From a virus, in IMG/VR virus record IMGVR_UViG_3300044941_000063, positions 1 through 27,715 of that record: 27,715 nucleotides of DNA, one strand, 5' to 3'. The notes under the pieces were generated by a model, which was given only the letters and a program-made list of their open reading frames with translations, was not told the origin of the DNA and did not search any database. A program made the position numbers and the translations under genes. Positions 5,498-14,008 of this stretch are shown in pieces (positions within the stretch are counted from its first letter, which is position 1; each line of letters opens with the position of its first letter).

Positions 5498-6385
5498 ATG
5501 CATCCACAGACAGAAAAGTGCTGGCAGTACTACAACGGCAAAAGCGGCGGACACATGATCGCGAAAGGCCTCCTGACCCCGGCTCAGTACGAGGTTAACC
5601 AAAAGATCGCTGAAGTTGCTGCGCGCTTAGCAAAGCACGAACTGACGAACCCGCATGCGCAAGGTGAGAATTTCATTTGGCCAGAAACAGCCCAAATGCC
5701 CTGTGACTCGCTGGTGCTGGTTATAAACTACGGTAAGGGCGCTGGAGTTGTCCACTGGCTGCAGCGTGACCAAGGCAGAGTTCTGGTCTGGTGGTTTGCA
5801 CCGTCAGGAGAAGCCTTTTGCCTAGGCGGTTTTGTGCCGGGTACGGACCTGATGTTTAGAAATCGGGCCGCAACGCCGGATACTCGGACGCAAGCTGAAA
5901 AGGACAACTGGCTCGTATTCGTTGCTATGATTCTTTCGCTGGTTGTGGAGCACCGACGAGTCGACGTATCAAGCGTCACTCCGAACCGGCAAATCCGCAA
6001 ACGTCAGGAGGCCCTAACAGGGAATCCTGCCGCGGCGTGGTTCCGTGTCTCGTGGACGCTTGGCAAAGCGGTTCGGGCCAAAGGTGGCAATAACAAGAGC
6101 CATGTAACGAAGATTGCTCTCCACTGGTGCCGCGCCCACTGGCGCATCTGTAAGCCAAGTGCACGGGGCGCAACTTGGCACGCAGATCGCGGCGGCTGGT
6201 ACACGTGGGTAAAGGACTGCTGGAGGGGTCATCCCGATAACGGAGTTCGGCTGCACCACTACGAGCCGAGGTTCGTGGATGATCCTCGGCCGCAGGGTCG
6301 CGCCGTCGCACCACATCGCTACTCGCTTGCGGCTCTAGACGCTGCAAAGGCAGAGGCGCTGCGGCTGGCAGGGTTTGCCGCCTGA
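5498..6385 (+). CDS. Unknown protein between the terminase genes, possible moron
   Basis: A 295-residue protein I do not recognise. It begins MHPQTEKCWQYYNGKSGGHM and is rich in Trp, His and Cys. It has a central half with alternating hydrophobic strands (VLVWWFAPSGEAFCLGGFV). The C-terminal section contains THVT-like HVTKIALHWCRAHWRICKPS and GGWYTWVKDCWRGHPDNGVR, which recalls a C-terminal 'HW.RGHWR ... W...WRGHP' pattern I have seen in other uncharacterised phage proteins. Base composition is visibly more AT-rich than both neighbours and codon choice is less biased, which suggests recent acquisition. The ATG at 5498 has GGAG at 5487-5490; an upstream TTG at 5468 falls inside the hairpin leader and is unlikely. 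It ends one base before the large-terminase ATG. A role in host takeover, superinfection exclusion or defence is only inferred from its moron-like setting. Confidence 0.7.
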   Translation: MHPQTEKCWQYYNGKSGGHMIAKGLLTPAQYEVNQKIAEVAARLAKHELTNPHAQGENFIWPETAQMPCDSLVLVINYGKGAGVVHWLQRDQGRVLVWWFAPSGEAFCLGGFVPGTDLMFRNRAATPDTRTQAEKDNWLVFVAMILSLVVEHRRVDVSSVTPNRQIRKRQEALTGNPAAAWFRVSWTLGKAVRAKGGNNKSHVTKIALHWCRAHWRICKPSARGATWHADRGGWYTWVKDCWRGHPDNGVRLHHYEPRFVDDPRPQGRAVAPHRYSLAALDAAKAEALRLAGFAA

Positions 6386-6386
6386 C

Positions 6387-8564
6387 ATGGTGACCATGCC
6401 CGACGCGGGCGCGGCGCGGGCCTTGCGCTTCGCGCCCCTGCCGCCGCATCCGCGGCCCGAGGACCTGCTGGCCGACGCGCTGCCCATCATGGACGTGCCG
6501 TCCCGCGTCCCGGTGTCCGAGGCGGCCCGCCGTTACGTCCGCGTCCCGCAGCAGGGTCTGTGGGCGAACTACGATCCCGCGGTGACACCCTACATGGTGG
6601 AACCGCAGGACATGACGACCTCGCGCATCTACCGGGTGGTTGCCGTGGTCGCCCCGGCGCAATCGGGCAAGACCCAGGCGCTGCAGAACGTCCTGGCGCA
6701 CCGGGTCACCTGTTCGCCGATGCCGTCCATGGTCATCCACATGGACAAGCCAAGCCGCGATCGCTGGGTCGACCAGAAGCTGAACCCGATGCTGATGAAC
6801 AGCCCCGAGCTTTGGGCGCTGACGGGCCAGGGCCGCGACGACAGCACGTTCAGCCGCAAGCGGTTCCGCGGGATGCGGGCCGAAATCGGCTATCCGACGC
6901 CACAGCAGCTGTCGTCGGCAACCTACGGTCTGGTCCTGATGACGGACTTCGACCACATGCCGCAGGTGCTGGGGCCAAAGGACGCGCCGGAAGGCAGCCC
7001 GCTGGGCCTCGCCCGACAGCGCATCCGGACCTTCATGTCGCGGGGCTGCGTGTTCGTGGAATCGACCCCTGCCTTTCCCTGGGCCGACGCCACCTGGTCG
7101 CCGCGCGACGCGGAACCGCACATGATGCCGCCGGCCGAGGGCGGGATCGTGCAGGTCTACAACGACGGGACGCGCGGGCGCTGGTACTGGGCCTGCCCCG
7201 ACTGCGACGAGATGTTCGAGCCGCGCTTCGACCGGCTGGTCTACGACGACACGCTCAGCCCGGGCGAGGCCGGGGCGCGGGCCGAGATGGCCTGCCCGCA
7301 CTGCGGCAGCCTGATCGCGCACCGCCACAAGGTGGAACTGAACCGCGCGGCGCTGAAGGGCCGGGGCGGCTGGATGCACGAAACAAGGGACGGCGGCATT
7401 GCGCGGATCGGCGACCCGGCGATCCGGCAGTCCGAGATCGTCAGCTACGCCCTGAACGGCGCGGCGGCGGCCTTTGCCAGCTGGGCCGATCTGGTGTCGC
7501 GCTATCTCGCCGCCAAGACCAAGGCCGACACGCTGGGCGACGAAACCGACCTGGCGCAGGTGCGCTACACCGAAATTGGTGTGCCGCACCGCCCCGCCCG
7601 GATGGACCGCGACAGCATCGTCGGTGTGCAGGCGCTGAAGGACAACGCCCAGGCGACGCCCCGCGGGGTGTGCCCGGCCTGGACGCGCTTCATCACGGTG
7701 TCGGTCGACGTGCAGGCCACGCGCTTCCCGGTGCAGGTGACCGCCTGGGGGGAGAACGGTCAGGCGCAGGTGGTTGATCGCTTCGACCTGATCACGCCGC
7801 CGGAAGGGTCCCCGCACCTTGACGGCGACAATCAGGGCCGCGCGCTCGACCCCGCGCGCTACCAGGCGGACTGGGCGGTGCTGGACGACCTCGCGGGGCG
7901 GACATGGCCGGTGGCTGATGCGGGCTACGGCCTGCGGCCGATCGGCTGTGTCGTCGACTTTCAGGGCGCGCCGGGCGTGTCCGACAATGCCGAGGCGTTC
8001 CTGAAGCGCCGCCGCAAGGATGGTTGCCGCGCGTGGTTCGTCAGTCGCGGCCACGGCGGCCTCAGGCTGCGCAATCGCGTCTGGTATGAACGGCCCGAAG
8101 GGGCGGCCAAGGGCAGGAAGGCGCGGTCGATCCGCATCCTGAACTTCGCCTCGGACCGGCTGAAGGACACGGTGGCCGCGCAGCTGATGCGCGGCGAAGG
8201 CGTCACCGCCGCCATGTTCGTGCCGGACTGGATGACCGACGACCAGCTGGCCGAGTTCACGGCCGAGGAACGCACCGACAAGGGCTGGGTCAAGAAGCCC
8301 GGCCAGGTGCGCAACGAAGGGCTGGACCTGTCGGTGCAGGCCCGCGCCCTGGCCGAACACAAGGGCCTGACGCGGATCGACTGGGGCGCCCCGCCGGACT
8401 GGGCCCGGGGCGGCGCCACGAACGCCAATGCGGTGCTGCACGGGGCCATCGAGGACGCCGCGCCGCCACCGGACGCGGCCCCCGCGGTGCCGGGTATTGC
8501 GACCGCGCGCAGCCGCGCCCCCCGGGCGCGCCCCTGGATCGAGACACGGAAGGACTGGCTATGA
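6387..8564 (+). CDS. Terminase large subunit, GpA family
   Basis: ATP-driven DNA packaging motor and cos endonuclease, 725 residues. Visible: the ATPase Walker A variant APAQSGKT at about residues 89-96, a Walker B-like region VLMTDFDHMP, and a zinc-ribbon-like pair of CxxC motifs (YWACPDCDEMFEPRF and MACPHCGSL) in the middle. The C-terminal nuclease region begins near ITVSVDVQATRFPVQVTAWG and holds acidic residues in YQADWAVLDDLAGRTWPVAD. Length and order match lambda gpA (641 residues) relatives. The ATG at 6387 is chosen over a TTG at 6375 because it follows the previous stop by one base, which suggests coupling. Its own stop overlaps the gpW-like start. Confidence 0.95.
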   Translation: MVTMPDAGAARALRFAPLPPHPRPEDLLADALPIMDVPSRVPVSEAARRYVRVPQQGLWANYDPAVTPYMVEPQDMTTSRIYRVVAVVAPAQSGKTQALQNVLAHRVTCSPMPSMVIHMDKPSRDRWVDQKLNPMLMNSPELWALTGQGRDDSTFSRKRFRGMRAEIGYPTPQQLSSATYGLVLMTDFDHMPQVLGPKDAPEGSPLGLARQRIRTFMSRGCVFVESTPAFPWADATWSPRDAEPHMMPPAEGGIVQVYNDGTRGRWYWACPDCDEMFEPRFDRLVYDDTLSPGEAGARAEMACPHCGSLIAHRHKVELNRAALKGRGGWMHETRDGGIARIGDPAIRQSEIVSYALNGAAAAFASWADLVSRYLAAKTKADTLGDETDLAQVRYTEIGVPHRPARMDRDSIVGVQALKDNAQATPRGVCPAWTRFITVSVDVQATRFPVQVTAWGENGQAQVVDRFDLITPPEGSPHLDGDNQGRALDPARYQADWAVLDDLAGRTWPVADAGYGLRPIGCVVDFQGAPGVSDNAEAFLKRRRKDGCRAWFVSRGHGGLRLRNRVWYERPEGAAKGRKARSIRILNFASDRLKDTVAAQLMRGEGVTAAMFVPDWMTDDQLAEFTAEERTDKGWVKKPGQVRNEGLDLSVQARALAEHKGLTRIDWGAPPDWARGGATNANAVLHGAIEDAAPPPDAAPAVPGIATARSRAPRARPWIETRKDWL

Positions 8565-8758
8565 CCGACTACACGCCGCAGCAACTGGCCGACCTGAACG
8601 CGTTGATCGCGCGCGGCGCCATGCAGCTGAAGATGGGCGAGGAAATGGTGACCCTCCGGTCGCTGGACGAGATGATGCGCATCAAGGCCATCATGGAACG
8701 CGACTTGGGCATGTTCACCTCGCGCCGCCACTACCCTGCGTTCAGCCGCGGCACCTGA
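8561..8758 (+). CDS. gpW-like head-tail joining protein
   Basis: A 65-residue protein matching the small gpW family, which plugs the portal after packaging and makes the site for the next connector protein. The pattern TPQQLADLNALIARGAMQLK followed by EEMVTLRSLDEMMRIKAIME matches the two-helix alpha/beta layout of gpW, with the strand VTLRSL between the helices. Length is usual for the family (68 in lambda). It starts four bases before the terminase stop (ATGA) and is followed three bases later by the portal gene, exactly as A-W-B in lambda. Confidence 0.9.
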   Translation: MTDYTPQQLADLNALIARGAMQLKMGEEMVTLRSLDEMMRIKAIMERDLGMFTSRRHYPAFSRGT

Positions 8759-8761
8759 TCC

Positions 8762-10297
8762 ATGAACCTGCTGGATCGGATGATCGCGGCGGTCGCCCCG
8801 TCCCGCGCCCTGTCGCGCGTGCGCAGCCGGGTGGCCCTGAACATCCTGCGCCAGACGACGGCGCATTACGACAGCGCCACCTCGGGCCGTCGCGGCCAGT
8901 CGTGGCGCGCCTCGCCCACGGACGCCGACGCGGCGGCCGGACGCCGGGCGCGGCTGGCCTACATCGCCCGCGACATGGTGCGCAACACGCCCTTCGCGTT
9001 CCGGGCGCAACAGTGCATCGCGGCCAACGTGGTCGGTGACGGGATCATTCCGAAGGTGATCGACCTGCCAGCGGAAGATTCCACCGGCGCGCGCGAGATC
9101 CGCGCGCGGGCGCTGCGGCTGATCGAACAGCACCTCGACACCACGGCCATCGACGCCGACGGCCGCCAGAACCTTTATGGCCTGCAACGGCTGGTGATGA
9201 ACACCGTGGTGGATTCCGGCGAGGCGCTGATCGTCCGGGTCGAGGCCGACGACCTGTCGCTGCCGCTGCCGTTCCAGCTGCGGGTGATGGAACCCGATCA
9301 CCTCGATGTCGGGATGGATGGCCGAATCTCGCCCGAAGGGCACTACGTCCACGAAGGCATCGCCTACGACGACCGGGCCCGCCGGGTGGGCTACTACCTC
9401 TACGACGAACACCCCGGCAGCAACAGCTGGCGCATGGGGCCGGTGTCGCGGGTGCGCTCGCGCTTCGTTCCCGCCGACCGGGTGCTGCACATCTACCGGC
9501 AGGACCGGCCAGGGCAGATGCGCGGTGTTTCGTGGTTCGCCGGGGTTGCCTTGAACCTGCAGGATCTGGGGGACTATCAGGACGCTCAGATCATGCGGCA
9601 GAAGCTGGCGGCCTGCTTCACCGCCTTCCGCAAGGTCGGCGCCGACGGCGGCGCCCGCGCGGACGAGGAAATCGGTGCCACGCTGTCGCCCGGCCTGATC
9701 CAGGACCTGGGACCCGACGAGGACATCGTGTTCGCAGACCCGCCCGAAGTGTCGGGATACGAAGAATTCACCCGTGCCGTGCTGCGGTCCGTCGCGGCGG
9801 GCATGGGCATCACCTATGAGGCGCTGTCGGGCGACCTGTCGAACGTCAACTTCTCGTCGGCCCGCATGGGCCGCAACGAGATGGAGCGCATTATCACGGG
9901 ATGGCAGAAACTCATGCTGATCCCGCAGATGCTCGACCCGATCGGCCGCTGGTTCCTGCAGTTCTGGGCGATGCGCTACCCGCGCGACGCCGCCGCGATC
10001 GAAGGCGCCCGCGTCACCTGGACGACGCCGCATCACATCCTGGTGGACCCGACGCGGGAAATTCCGGCGCTGCGCGATGCGGTCCGCGCGGGCTTTGTTT
10101 CCTGGCAGGATGTCATCCGCCAGCTGGGCGAGGACCCGGAGCGCGTGATCGAGGAACACATTCAGGATCGCGAGGTCGCCGACAGGAACGGGCTGGTCTT
10201 CGACAGCGATGCCCGGAATTCGGTGTCGCTGGCGACCCGCCCGCCGGACGATCCGGCGCCTGCGGACCGCCAACAGGGAAGGGGCAACAATGCCTGA
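8762..10297 (+). CDS. Portal protein, lambda gpB family
   Basis: A 511-residue portal protein that forms the dodecameric DNA channel at one head vertex and docks the terminase. The N-terminal segment YDSATSGRRGQSWRASPTDA and the following RARLAYIARDMVRNTPFAFR with NVVGDGIIPK are characteristic of gpB-type portals. The conserved SNVNFSSARMGRNEMER and the C-terminal region DPTREIPALRDAVRAGFVSW also match the family. Length is usual (533 in lambda). The ATG at 8762 lies three bases after the gpW stop. Its last eight bases overlap the ATG of the protease-capsid gene. Confidence 0.95.
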   Translation: MNLLDRMIAAVAPSRALSRVRSRVALNILRQTTAHYDSATSGRRGQSWRASPTDADAAAGRRARLAYIARDMVRNTPFAFRAQQCIAANVVGDGIIPKVIDLPAEDSTGAREIRARALRLIEQHLDTTAIDADGRQNLYGLQRLVMNTVVDSGEALIVRVEADDLSLPLPFQLRVMEPDHLDVGMDGRISPEGHYVHEGIAYDDRARRVGYYLYDEHPGSNSWRMGPVSRVRSRFVPADRVLHIYRQDRPGQMRGVSWFAGVALNLQDLGDYQDAQIMRQKLAACFTAFRKVGADGGARADEEIGATLSPGLIQDLGPDEDIVFADPPEVSGYEEFTRAVLRSVAAGMGITYEALSGDLSNVNFSSARMGRNEMERIITGWQKLMLIPQMLDPIGRWFLQFWAMRYPRDAAAIEGARVTWTTPHHILVDPTREIPALRDAVRAGFVSWQDVIRQLGEDPERVIEEHIQDREVADRNGLVFDSDARNSVSLATRPPDDPAPADRQQGRGNNA

Positions 10298-12401
10298 CGA
10301 AATCCATCTCTACGGCACGGTCGGCGGGTCCTTCTGGGATGAGGACTACTTCACCCCGGCGCAGGTCCGCGACCAGCTTGCGCGATGTTCCGGGCCGGTG
10401 ACCGTTCGCATCAACTCGGGCGGCGGCATCGCGACCGACGGGCAGGCGATCTACACGATGCTGCGCGATTACGACGGCGAGGTGCATGTCGTCATCGACG
10501 CGGTGGCCTACTCGGCCGCCAGCCTGATCGCCATGGCGGGTGACACCATCACCCTCAGAAGGGGTGCGACCGTGATGATCCACGATCCCGCCCAACCCTG
10601 GACCGAAGGGCGCGGGACCGAGGACGACCACCTGAACCTTGCGCGCGGGTTGCGCACGATCTCGAACGCCTATGCCGATATCTACGCGGCGCGGGCTGGG
10701 ATCACCCGCGACGCCGCTCGCCAGCTCATGCGCGCCGAAACCTACTACGACGGCGCCGAGGCCGTCGCGGCAGGCTTTGCCACCGCGTTCGAGACCGAAG
10801 GCGCCGCCCAGGTCGCGGCGCGGTTCGATTACCGCATCTACGCCCACGCCCCGGCGCACCTGATCACCGGCAAGCCGCCCCGGCGGCCGGCCGCATCGAA
10901 GATGGCCGTCCTGGCCATGATCGCGGGACTTCCCGCACCCACGGCAAAGGAGCCGACCATGACGAAGAAGGCAAAGGCCGCGGGCGCGGCCACCGAAGAC
11001 GAAGACCTGCGCGAGGACATGGAGGTCGAGGAAGACCCGACCCCCGACGACGAGGAAGACGAGTCCGCGCGCGCGCAGGACGACAAGGAACCCACCGCCG
11101 AGGATGACGAAGAAGATCCCGCGGCGATGGAGGACGAGGACGACGAGGATGACGAACCCGAGGCCCGCGCCCGGGCGATCACGGCGCTGTGCGCCCGCCT
11201 TGGCCGTCCCGCGTCGGAAGCCGACGCCATGATCCGCAGGGGCCTGTCGCCCGAGGCGGCGGGGCGCACCATCATTCGCACCCTCATGCAGGAGAACCCG
11301 ATGACCGGCAAGCGATCGCCCGCATCCCCGACCGCGCGGATCATCCGCGACGAACGGGCCACCCGCCGCACCGGGATGGTCGCGGCGCTGGCGGCCCAGC
11401 TGACCGGCGCCAGCACGGTGGCCTCGGTGGCCCGGCCCTACATGTCGATGTCGCTGGTCGAGATGGCGGCGGACTGCATCGGCCACCGCGGCCCGCTGCG
11501 CACGCCGGGGCAGAAGCTGCAGGTGTTCATGGACGCCTCGCACTCGACGTCGGACTTCCCGGCCATCTTCGAGAACGCCCTGAACAAGGTCCTGCTGGAA
11601 CGCTACCAGGTGGCGGAGCCGACCTACCGGCTGATCTCGCGCCGCCGCGACTTCACCGACTTCCGCGCCCACCCGATGGTGCGGGCCGGTGACTTCCCGA
11701 AACTGCAGCCGATTGCGGAAACCGGCGAGATCAAGTTCGGCACCATCGGCGAAAACCGCGAGACGGCGATCCTGCAGTCCTTCGCGGTCGGCTTGCGCAT
11801 CACCCGTCAGATGATGATCAACGACGAGATGGGCGCGATCGACCAGGTGCTGGGCGACTACGGCCAGATGATCGCCGACTTCGAGGAGGAACGCTTTTAC
11901 CAGTTCTTCACCACTGCCAACCTCGCCGACGGTGTTGCGGTGTTCCACACCAGCCGCAACAATGTGGCAGGCACGGCATCGGCCATCACGGTCGCCTCGG
12001 TCGCGCTCGGCCGCGCGGCGATCCGCAAGCAGACCACGCTCGGCGGCCAGAAGATGAACATGGCGCCGTCCATCATCCTGGTCGGGCCGAACAAGGAAAC
12101 CGAGGCGGAACAGCTGGTCGCCGCGATCCAGCCGCAGCAGGCCGGCAACGTCAACCCGTTCTCGGGCCGCCTGCAGGTGGTCGTCACCGCGCAGATCACC
12201 GACAACTCCTGGTATCTGCTGGCGGGCGCCGACCGGCCCGGCGGCGCCTGCTTCGTCCACGGCTTCCTCGACGGTGGCGCGGCCCCGCGCATCCGGACCG
12301 AGGAAACCTTCGGGACGCAGGGCGTCGCGATGACGGTGGAGCATGACTTCGGTCTTGGCGCCATCGACTTCCGCGGCGGCTACCGCAACGCGGGCGCCTG
12401 A
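10290..12401 (+). CDS. Prohead protease-scaffold-major capsid fusion protein
   Basis: A 703-residue polyprotein. Residues 1 to about 200 are a ClpP/S49-type protease: oxyanion loop INSGGG (42-46), nucleophile Ser75 in AYSAASLIAMAG, and His98 in VMIHDPAQ. Residues about 224-300 are extremely acidic (many Glu/Asp runs) and then helical, like a scaffold. Residues 338-703 are the major capsid protein, with FEEERFYQFFTTANLADGVA and SIILVGPNKETEAEQLVAAI. The ATG at 10290 follows AGGGAAGGGG (10275-10284). In lambda these jobs are split between C, Nu3 (nested in C) and E. Two internal in-frame ATGs with good Shine-Dalgarno sequences lie at the scaffold and capsid boundaries. The protein is probably cut by its own protease during head assembly. 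Confidence 0.92.
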   Translation: MPDEIHLYGTVGGSFWDEDYFTPAQVRDQLARCSGPVTVRINSGGGIATDGQAIYTMLRDYDGEVHVVIDAVAYSAASLIAMAGDTITLRRGATVMIHDPAQPWTEGRGTEDDHLNLARGLRTISNAYADIYAARAGITRDAARQLMRAETYYDGAEAVAAGFATAFETEGAAQVAARFDYRIYAHAPAHLITGKPPRRPAASKMAVLAMIAGLPAPTAKEPTMTKKAKAAGAATEDEDLREDMEVEEDPTPDDEEDESARAQDDKEPTAEDDEEDPAAMEDEDDEDDEPEARARAITALCARLGRPASEADAMIRRGLSPEAAGRTIIRTLMQENPMTGKRSPASPTARIIRDERATRRTGMVAALAAQLTGASTVASVARPYMSMSLVEMAADCIGHRGPLRTPGQKLQVFMDASHSTSDFPAIFENALNKVLLERYQVAEPTYRLISRRRDFTDFRAHPMVRAGDFPKLQPIAETGEIKFGTIGENRETAILQSFAVGLRITRQMMINDEMGAIDQVLGDYGQMIADFEEERFYQFFTTANLADGVAVFHTSRNNVAGTASAITVASVALGRAAIRKQTTLGGQKMNMAPSIILVGPNKETEAEQLVAAIQPQQAGNVNPFSGRLQVVVTAQITDNSWYLLAGADRPGGACFVHGFLDGGAAPRIRTEETFGTQGVAMTVEHDFGLGAIDFRGGYRNAGA
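10947..10961 (+). promoter_or_regulatory. Internal ribosome site and start for the scaffold part
   Basis: AAGGAG (10947-10952) lies six bases before an in-frame ATG at 10959, codon 224 of the fusion, exactly where the protease ends and the acidic scaffold-like segment (MTKKAKAAGAATEDEDLRED) begins. This is the layout of lambda Nu3 inside C. Use in the cell is inferred. Confidence 0.5.
11290..11303 (+). promoter_or_regulatory. Internal ribosome site and start for the capsid part
   Basis: AGGAG (11290-11294) lies six bases before an in-frame ATG at 11301, codon 338 of the fusion, at the point where capsid-like sequence (MTGKRSPASPTARIIRDERA) starts. Translation from here would give a 366-residue capsid protein without protease or scaffold. 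Confidence 0.5.
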
Positions 12402-12407
12402 CACCCC

Positions 12408-12458
12408 CGACCGACACGATCTCGACCGACACGATCCCGGGCGGCGCGGCTGCCCGGG
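12408..12458 (+). other. Tandem repeat and hairpin between capsid and DUF2190-like genes
   Basis: The 14-mer CGACCGACACGATC occurs twice with a 15-bp period (12408-12421 and 12423-12436). It is followed by a hairpin CCCGGGC (12436-12442) / GCCCGGG (12452-12458) with a 9-base loop. No T-run follows. It may dampen transcription or stabilise the very abundant capsid mRNA. Confidence 0.4.
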
Positions 12459-12492
12459 GTCCGTTTCCCCCTTTTCCTGAAAGGACAGGACC

Positions 12493-12834
12493 ATGAAGAA
12501 CTTCATCCAGCCGGGCGAGGTGGTCGGCGTGACGGCCCCCGCCACGGTTGCCTCGGGCGCGGGCGTGCTTGTCGGCTCGCTGTTCGGGGTCGCCACCACC
12601 GATGCAGCCTCGGGCGCTCCGGTCCAGATCGCCACGCGGGGCGTCTTCGATATGGCCAAGGTGTCGGCGCAGGCCTGGACGGCCGGCGTCCGCATCTACT
12701 GGGACGATTCGACCAAGCTGGCCACCACGACGGCGGCTTCGGGCGCGAACAAGCTGATCGGTGTCGCCGTGCGCGATGCAGCCAACCCCTCAAACACCGG
12801 CCGCGTGCTGCTGTCGGGCGCGTTCACGTTGTGA
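12493..12834 (+). CDS. DUF2190-family head protein
   Basis: A 113-residue protein matching the DUF2190 type of small head proteins found directly after the capsid gene, thought to decorate the capsid. The signature is the N-terminal MKNFIQPGEVVGVTAPATVA followed by GAGVLVGSLFGVATTDAASG and TRGVFDMAKVS, and the ending NTGRVLLSGAF. The ATG at 12493 has AAAGGACAGGA (12480-12490) as Shine-Dalgarno. It is in the position of lambda D/FI. Its stop overlaps the next start by four bases (GTGA). Confidence 0.85.
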   Translation: MKNFIQPGEVVGVTAPATVASGAGVLVGSLFGVATTDAASGAPVQIATRGVFDMAKVSAQAWTAGVRIYWDDSTKLATTTAASGANKLIGVAVRDAANPSNTGRVLLSGAFTL

Positions 12835-13151
12835 CGCAGCTCTACCACGGGATGGCAGGCGCGCTGAACGCCGTTTTCGGCGCGCCCGTCACCCACACCG
12901 ACAGGGCGGGGCAGGTGCGGCAGGTGCAGGGCGTGCTGCGTCGCACTCCGATCGAGGTGGCCGAGGCGGATGGCGGCGCCATTCTGATCGTCACCCCTAC
13001 CCTGCGCGTGCCATTTCCCGACGCCGAGGCTATCCAAAGGGGCGATGGCATCGAGCAGGGCGCGTTCCGCTACGCCGTGCTGAACCGCATTGCCACGGCG
13101 AACCCCTCGGACGACCGCTTCGTGGTGTTCGAGCTTGAGGACCTGACCTGA
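12831..13151 (+). CDS. FII-like head-tail connector protein
   Basis: A 106-residue protein in the position of lambda FII, which completes the neck and receives the tail. Its composition, mostly beta-strands with RQVQGVLRRTPIEVAEADGG, and the sequence GAFRYAVLNRIATANPSDDR agree with small stopper proteins of this type. It begins with GTG at 12831, overlapping the previous stop by four bases, and its last base is the first of the next ATG. The assignment rests on position, length and fold-like pattern, not on a unique motif. Confidence 0.65.
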   Translation: MTQLYHGMAGALNAVFGAPVTHTDRAGQVRQVQGVLRRTPIEVAEADGGAILIVTPTLRVPFPDAEAIQRGDGIEQGAFRYAVLNRIATANPSDDRFVVFELEDLT

Positions 13152-13582
13152 TGTCCACGCACTACCGCGCCGCCTGGCGCAGCGTGGCCGAGGCCGCGGT
13201 CCTGGCCCTGCCGCGCTATACAGACACGCTGGCCGTGCGCCCCTGGGGCCGCAACATCGAGGCCGAACAGCTGCCGGTCCTGTCGGTCACGACCGAACAG
13301 GAGCGGGCGGAGTGGCTGGACAAGGGCACCGTGCGCCGCACCGTGACCATTATCGTGCGCCTCTGGCGTGCCGACACCGGCTGCCTGCACGACGACCTTG
13401 ACGACGACAGCGCCGCGATCGAGGCCGCCGTATTACCTGCGCTGAAGGATGTGGCGTGGGACGCCGCCTTCACGGGCGCCGCCATCCGTCTGGACGGTCA
13501 GACACAGGTCGGGCTGCTGGAAGTCACCTTCACTGCGATCCGCGACACGCCCGAAGGCGCGCCGCTTACCGAAGCCCCCTAG
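13151..13582 (+). CDS. Tail terminator, gpU-like
   Basis: A 143-residue protein, probably the ring that stops tail growth and joins tail to head. Features of the gpU/tail-terminator group are the helix AAWRSVAEAAVLALPRYTDT, then PVLSVTTEQERAEWLDKGTV and strand RRTVTIIVRLWRADTG, the acidic helix DDDSAAIEAAVLPAL, and the last strand QVGLLEVTFTAIRDTPEGAP. Lambda gpU has 131 residues. The ATG at 13151 overlaps the previous stop by one base. It is placed directly before the tail tube gene, as expected. Confidence 0.75.
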   Translation: MSTHYRAAWRSVAEAAVLALPRYTDTLAVRPWGRNIEAEQLPVLSVTTEQERAEWLDKGTVRRTVTIIVRLWRADTGCLHDDLDDDSAAIEAAVLPALKDVAWDAAFTGAAIRLDGQTQVGLLEVTFTAIRDTPEGAPLTEAP

Positions 13583-13599
13583 AGATCGGGAGAACGACA

Positions 13600-14001
13600 A
13601 TGCCGAAATCCCTTGGCCGCAACATCCTGGTGTATCGCGGCAGCGGCGCCACGCGCACGCCTTTCGCCGGTGGTCGCGAGGACAAGATCACCTTCGGCGA
13701 CGAACAGATCGACGTCACCGACAAGTTCGACGCCGGTGTTCGCGTCCTGCACCCCGACAGCGCGATGATCTTCTGCGACATCGCCATGACGGGTCTGCTG
13801 GCCGGGCCCGATGTCCTTGCCCTGGCGACGGCGACAAACAACCGCGTCGACGATTTCGAGATCGAGATCGACACCTACGGGACGATCACCGGCCAGTTCC
13901 GGTTCGGCGCCAGTGAACTCGACGCGCCCTACGACGGACCCGCGCAGTTCAACATCACGCTGAACTCGACGGGTCCCTACACCTTCACGCCTGCGCCGTG
14001 A
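13600..14001 (+). CDS. Major tail tube protein
   Basis: A 133-residue protein forming the hollow tail tube. It begins MPKSLGRNILVYRGSGATRT and has beta-rich sequence typical of a tail-tube fold; the segment NRVDDFEIEIDTYGTITGQF and the ending PAQFNITLNSTGPYTFTPAP fit the family. The ATG at 13600 follows GGGAG (13588-13592) by seven bases. Lambda gpV is longer (246 residues) because it has an extra Ig-like domain; this protein appears to be the core only. It lies between terminator and chaperone genes, the fixed order in siphophages. Confidence 0.8.
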   Translation: MPKSLGRNILVYRGSGATRTPFAGGREDKITFGDEQIDVTDKFDAGVRVLHPDSAMIFCDIAMTGLLAGPDVLALATATNNRVDDFEIEIDTYGTITGQFRFGASELDAPYDGPAQFNITLNSTGPYTFTPAP

Positions 14002-14008
14002 ATCTGAC

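Noticed and set aside
5976-8441. 821-residue minus-strand open frame opposite the large terminase
   Set aside because: In this high-GC DNA the opposite strand of a biased gene often lacks stops. The + strand reads a clear terminase; the minus product is Arg/His/Gly-rich without motifs.
7961-10273. 770-residue minus-strand open frame opposite the portal gene
   Set aside because: Shadow of the portal gene for the same reason.
10113-12695. 860-residue minus-strand open frame opposite the capsid gene
   Set aside because: Shadow of the protease-capsid gene; it would also cross three well-supported + strand genes.
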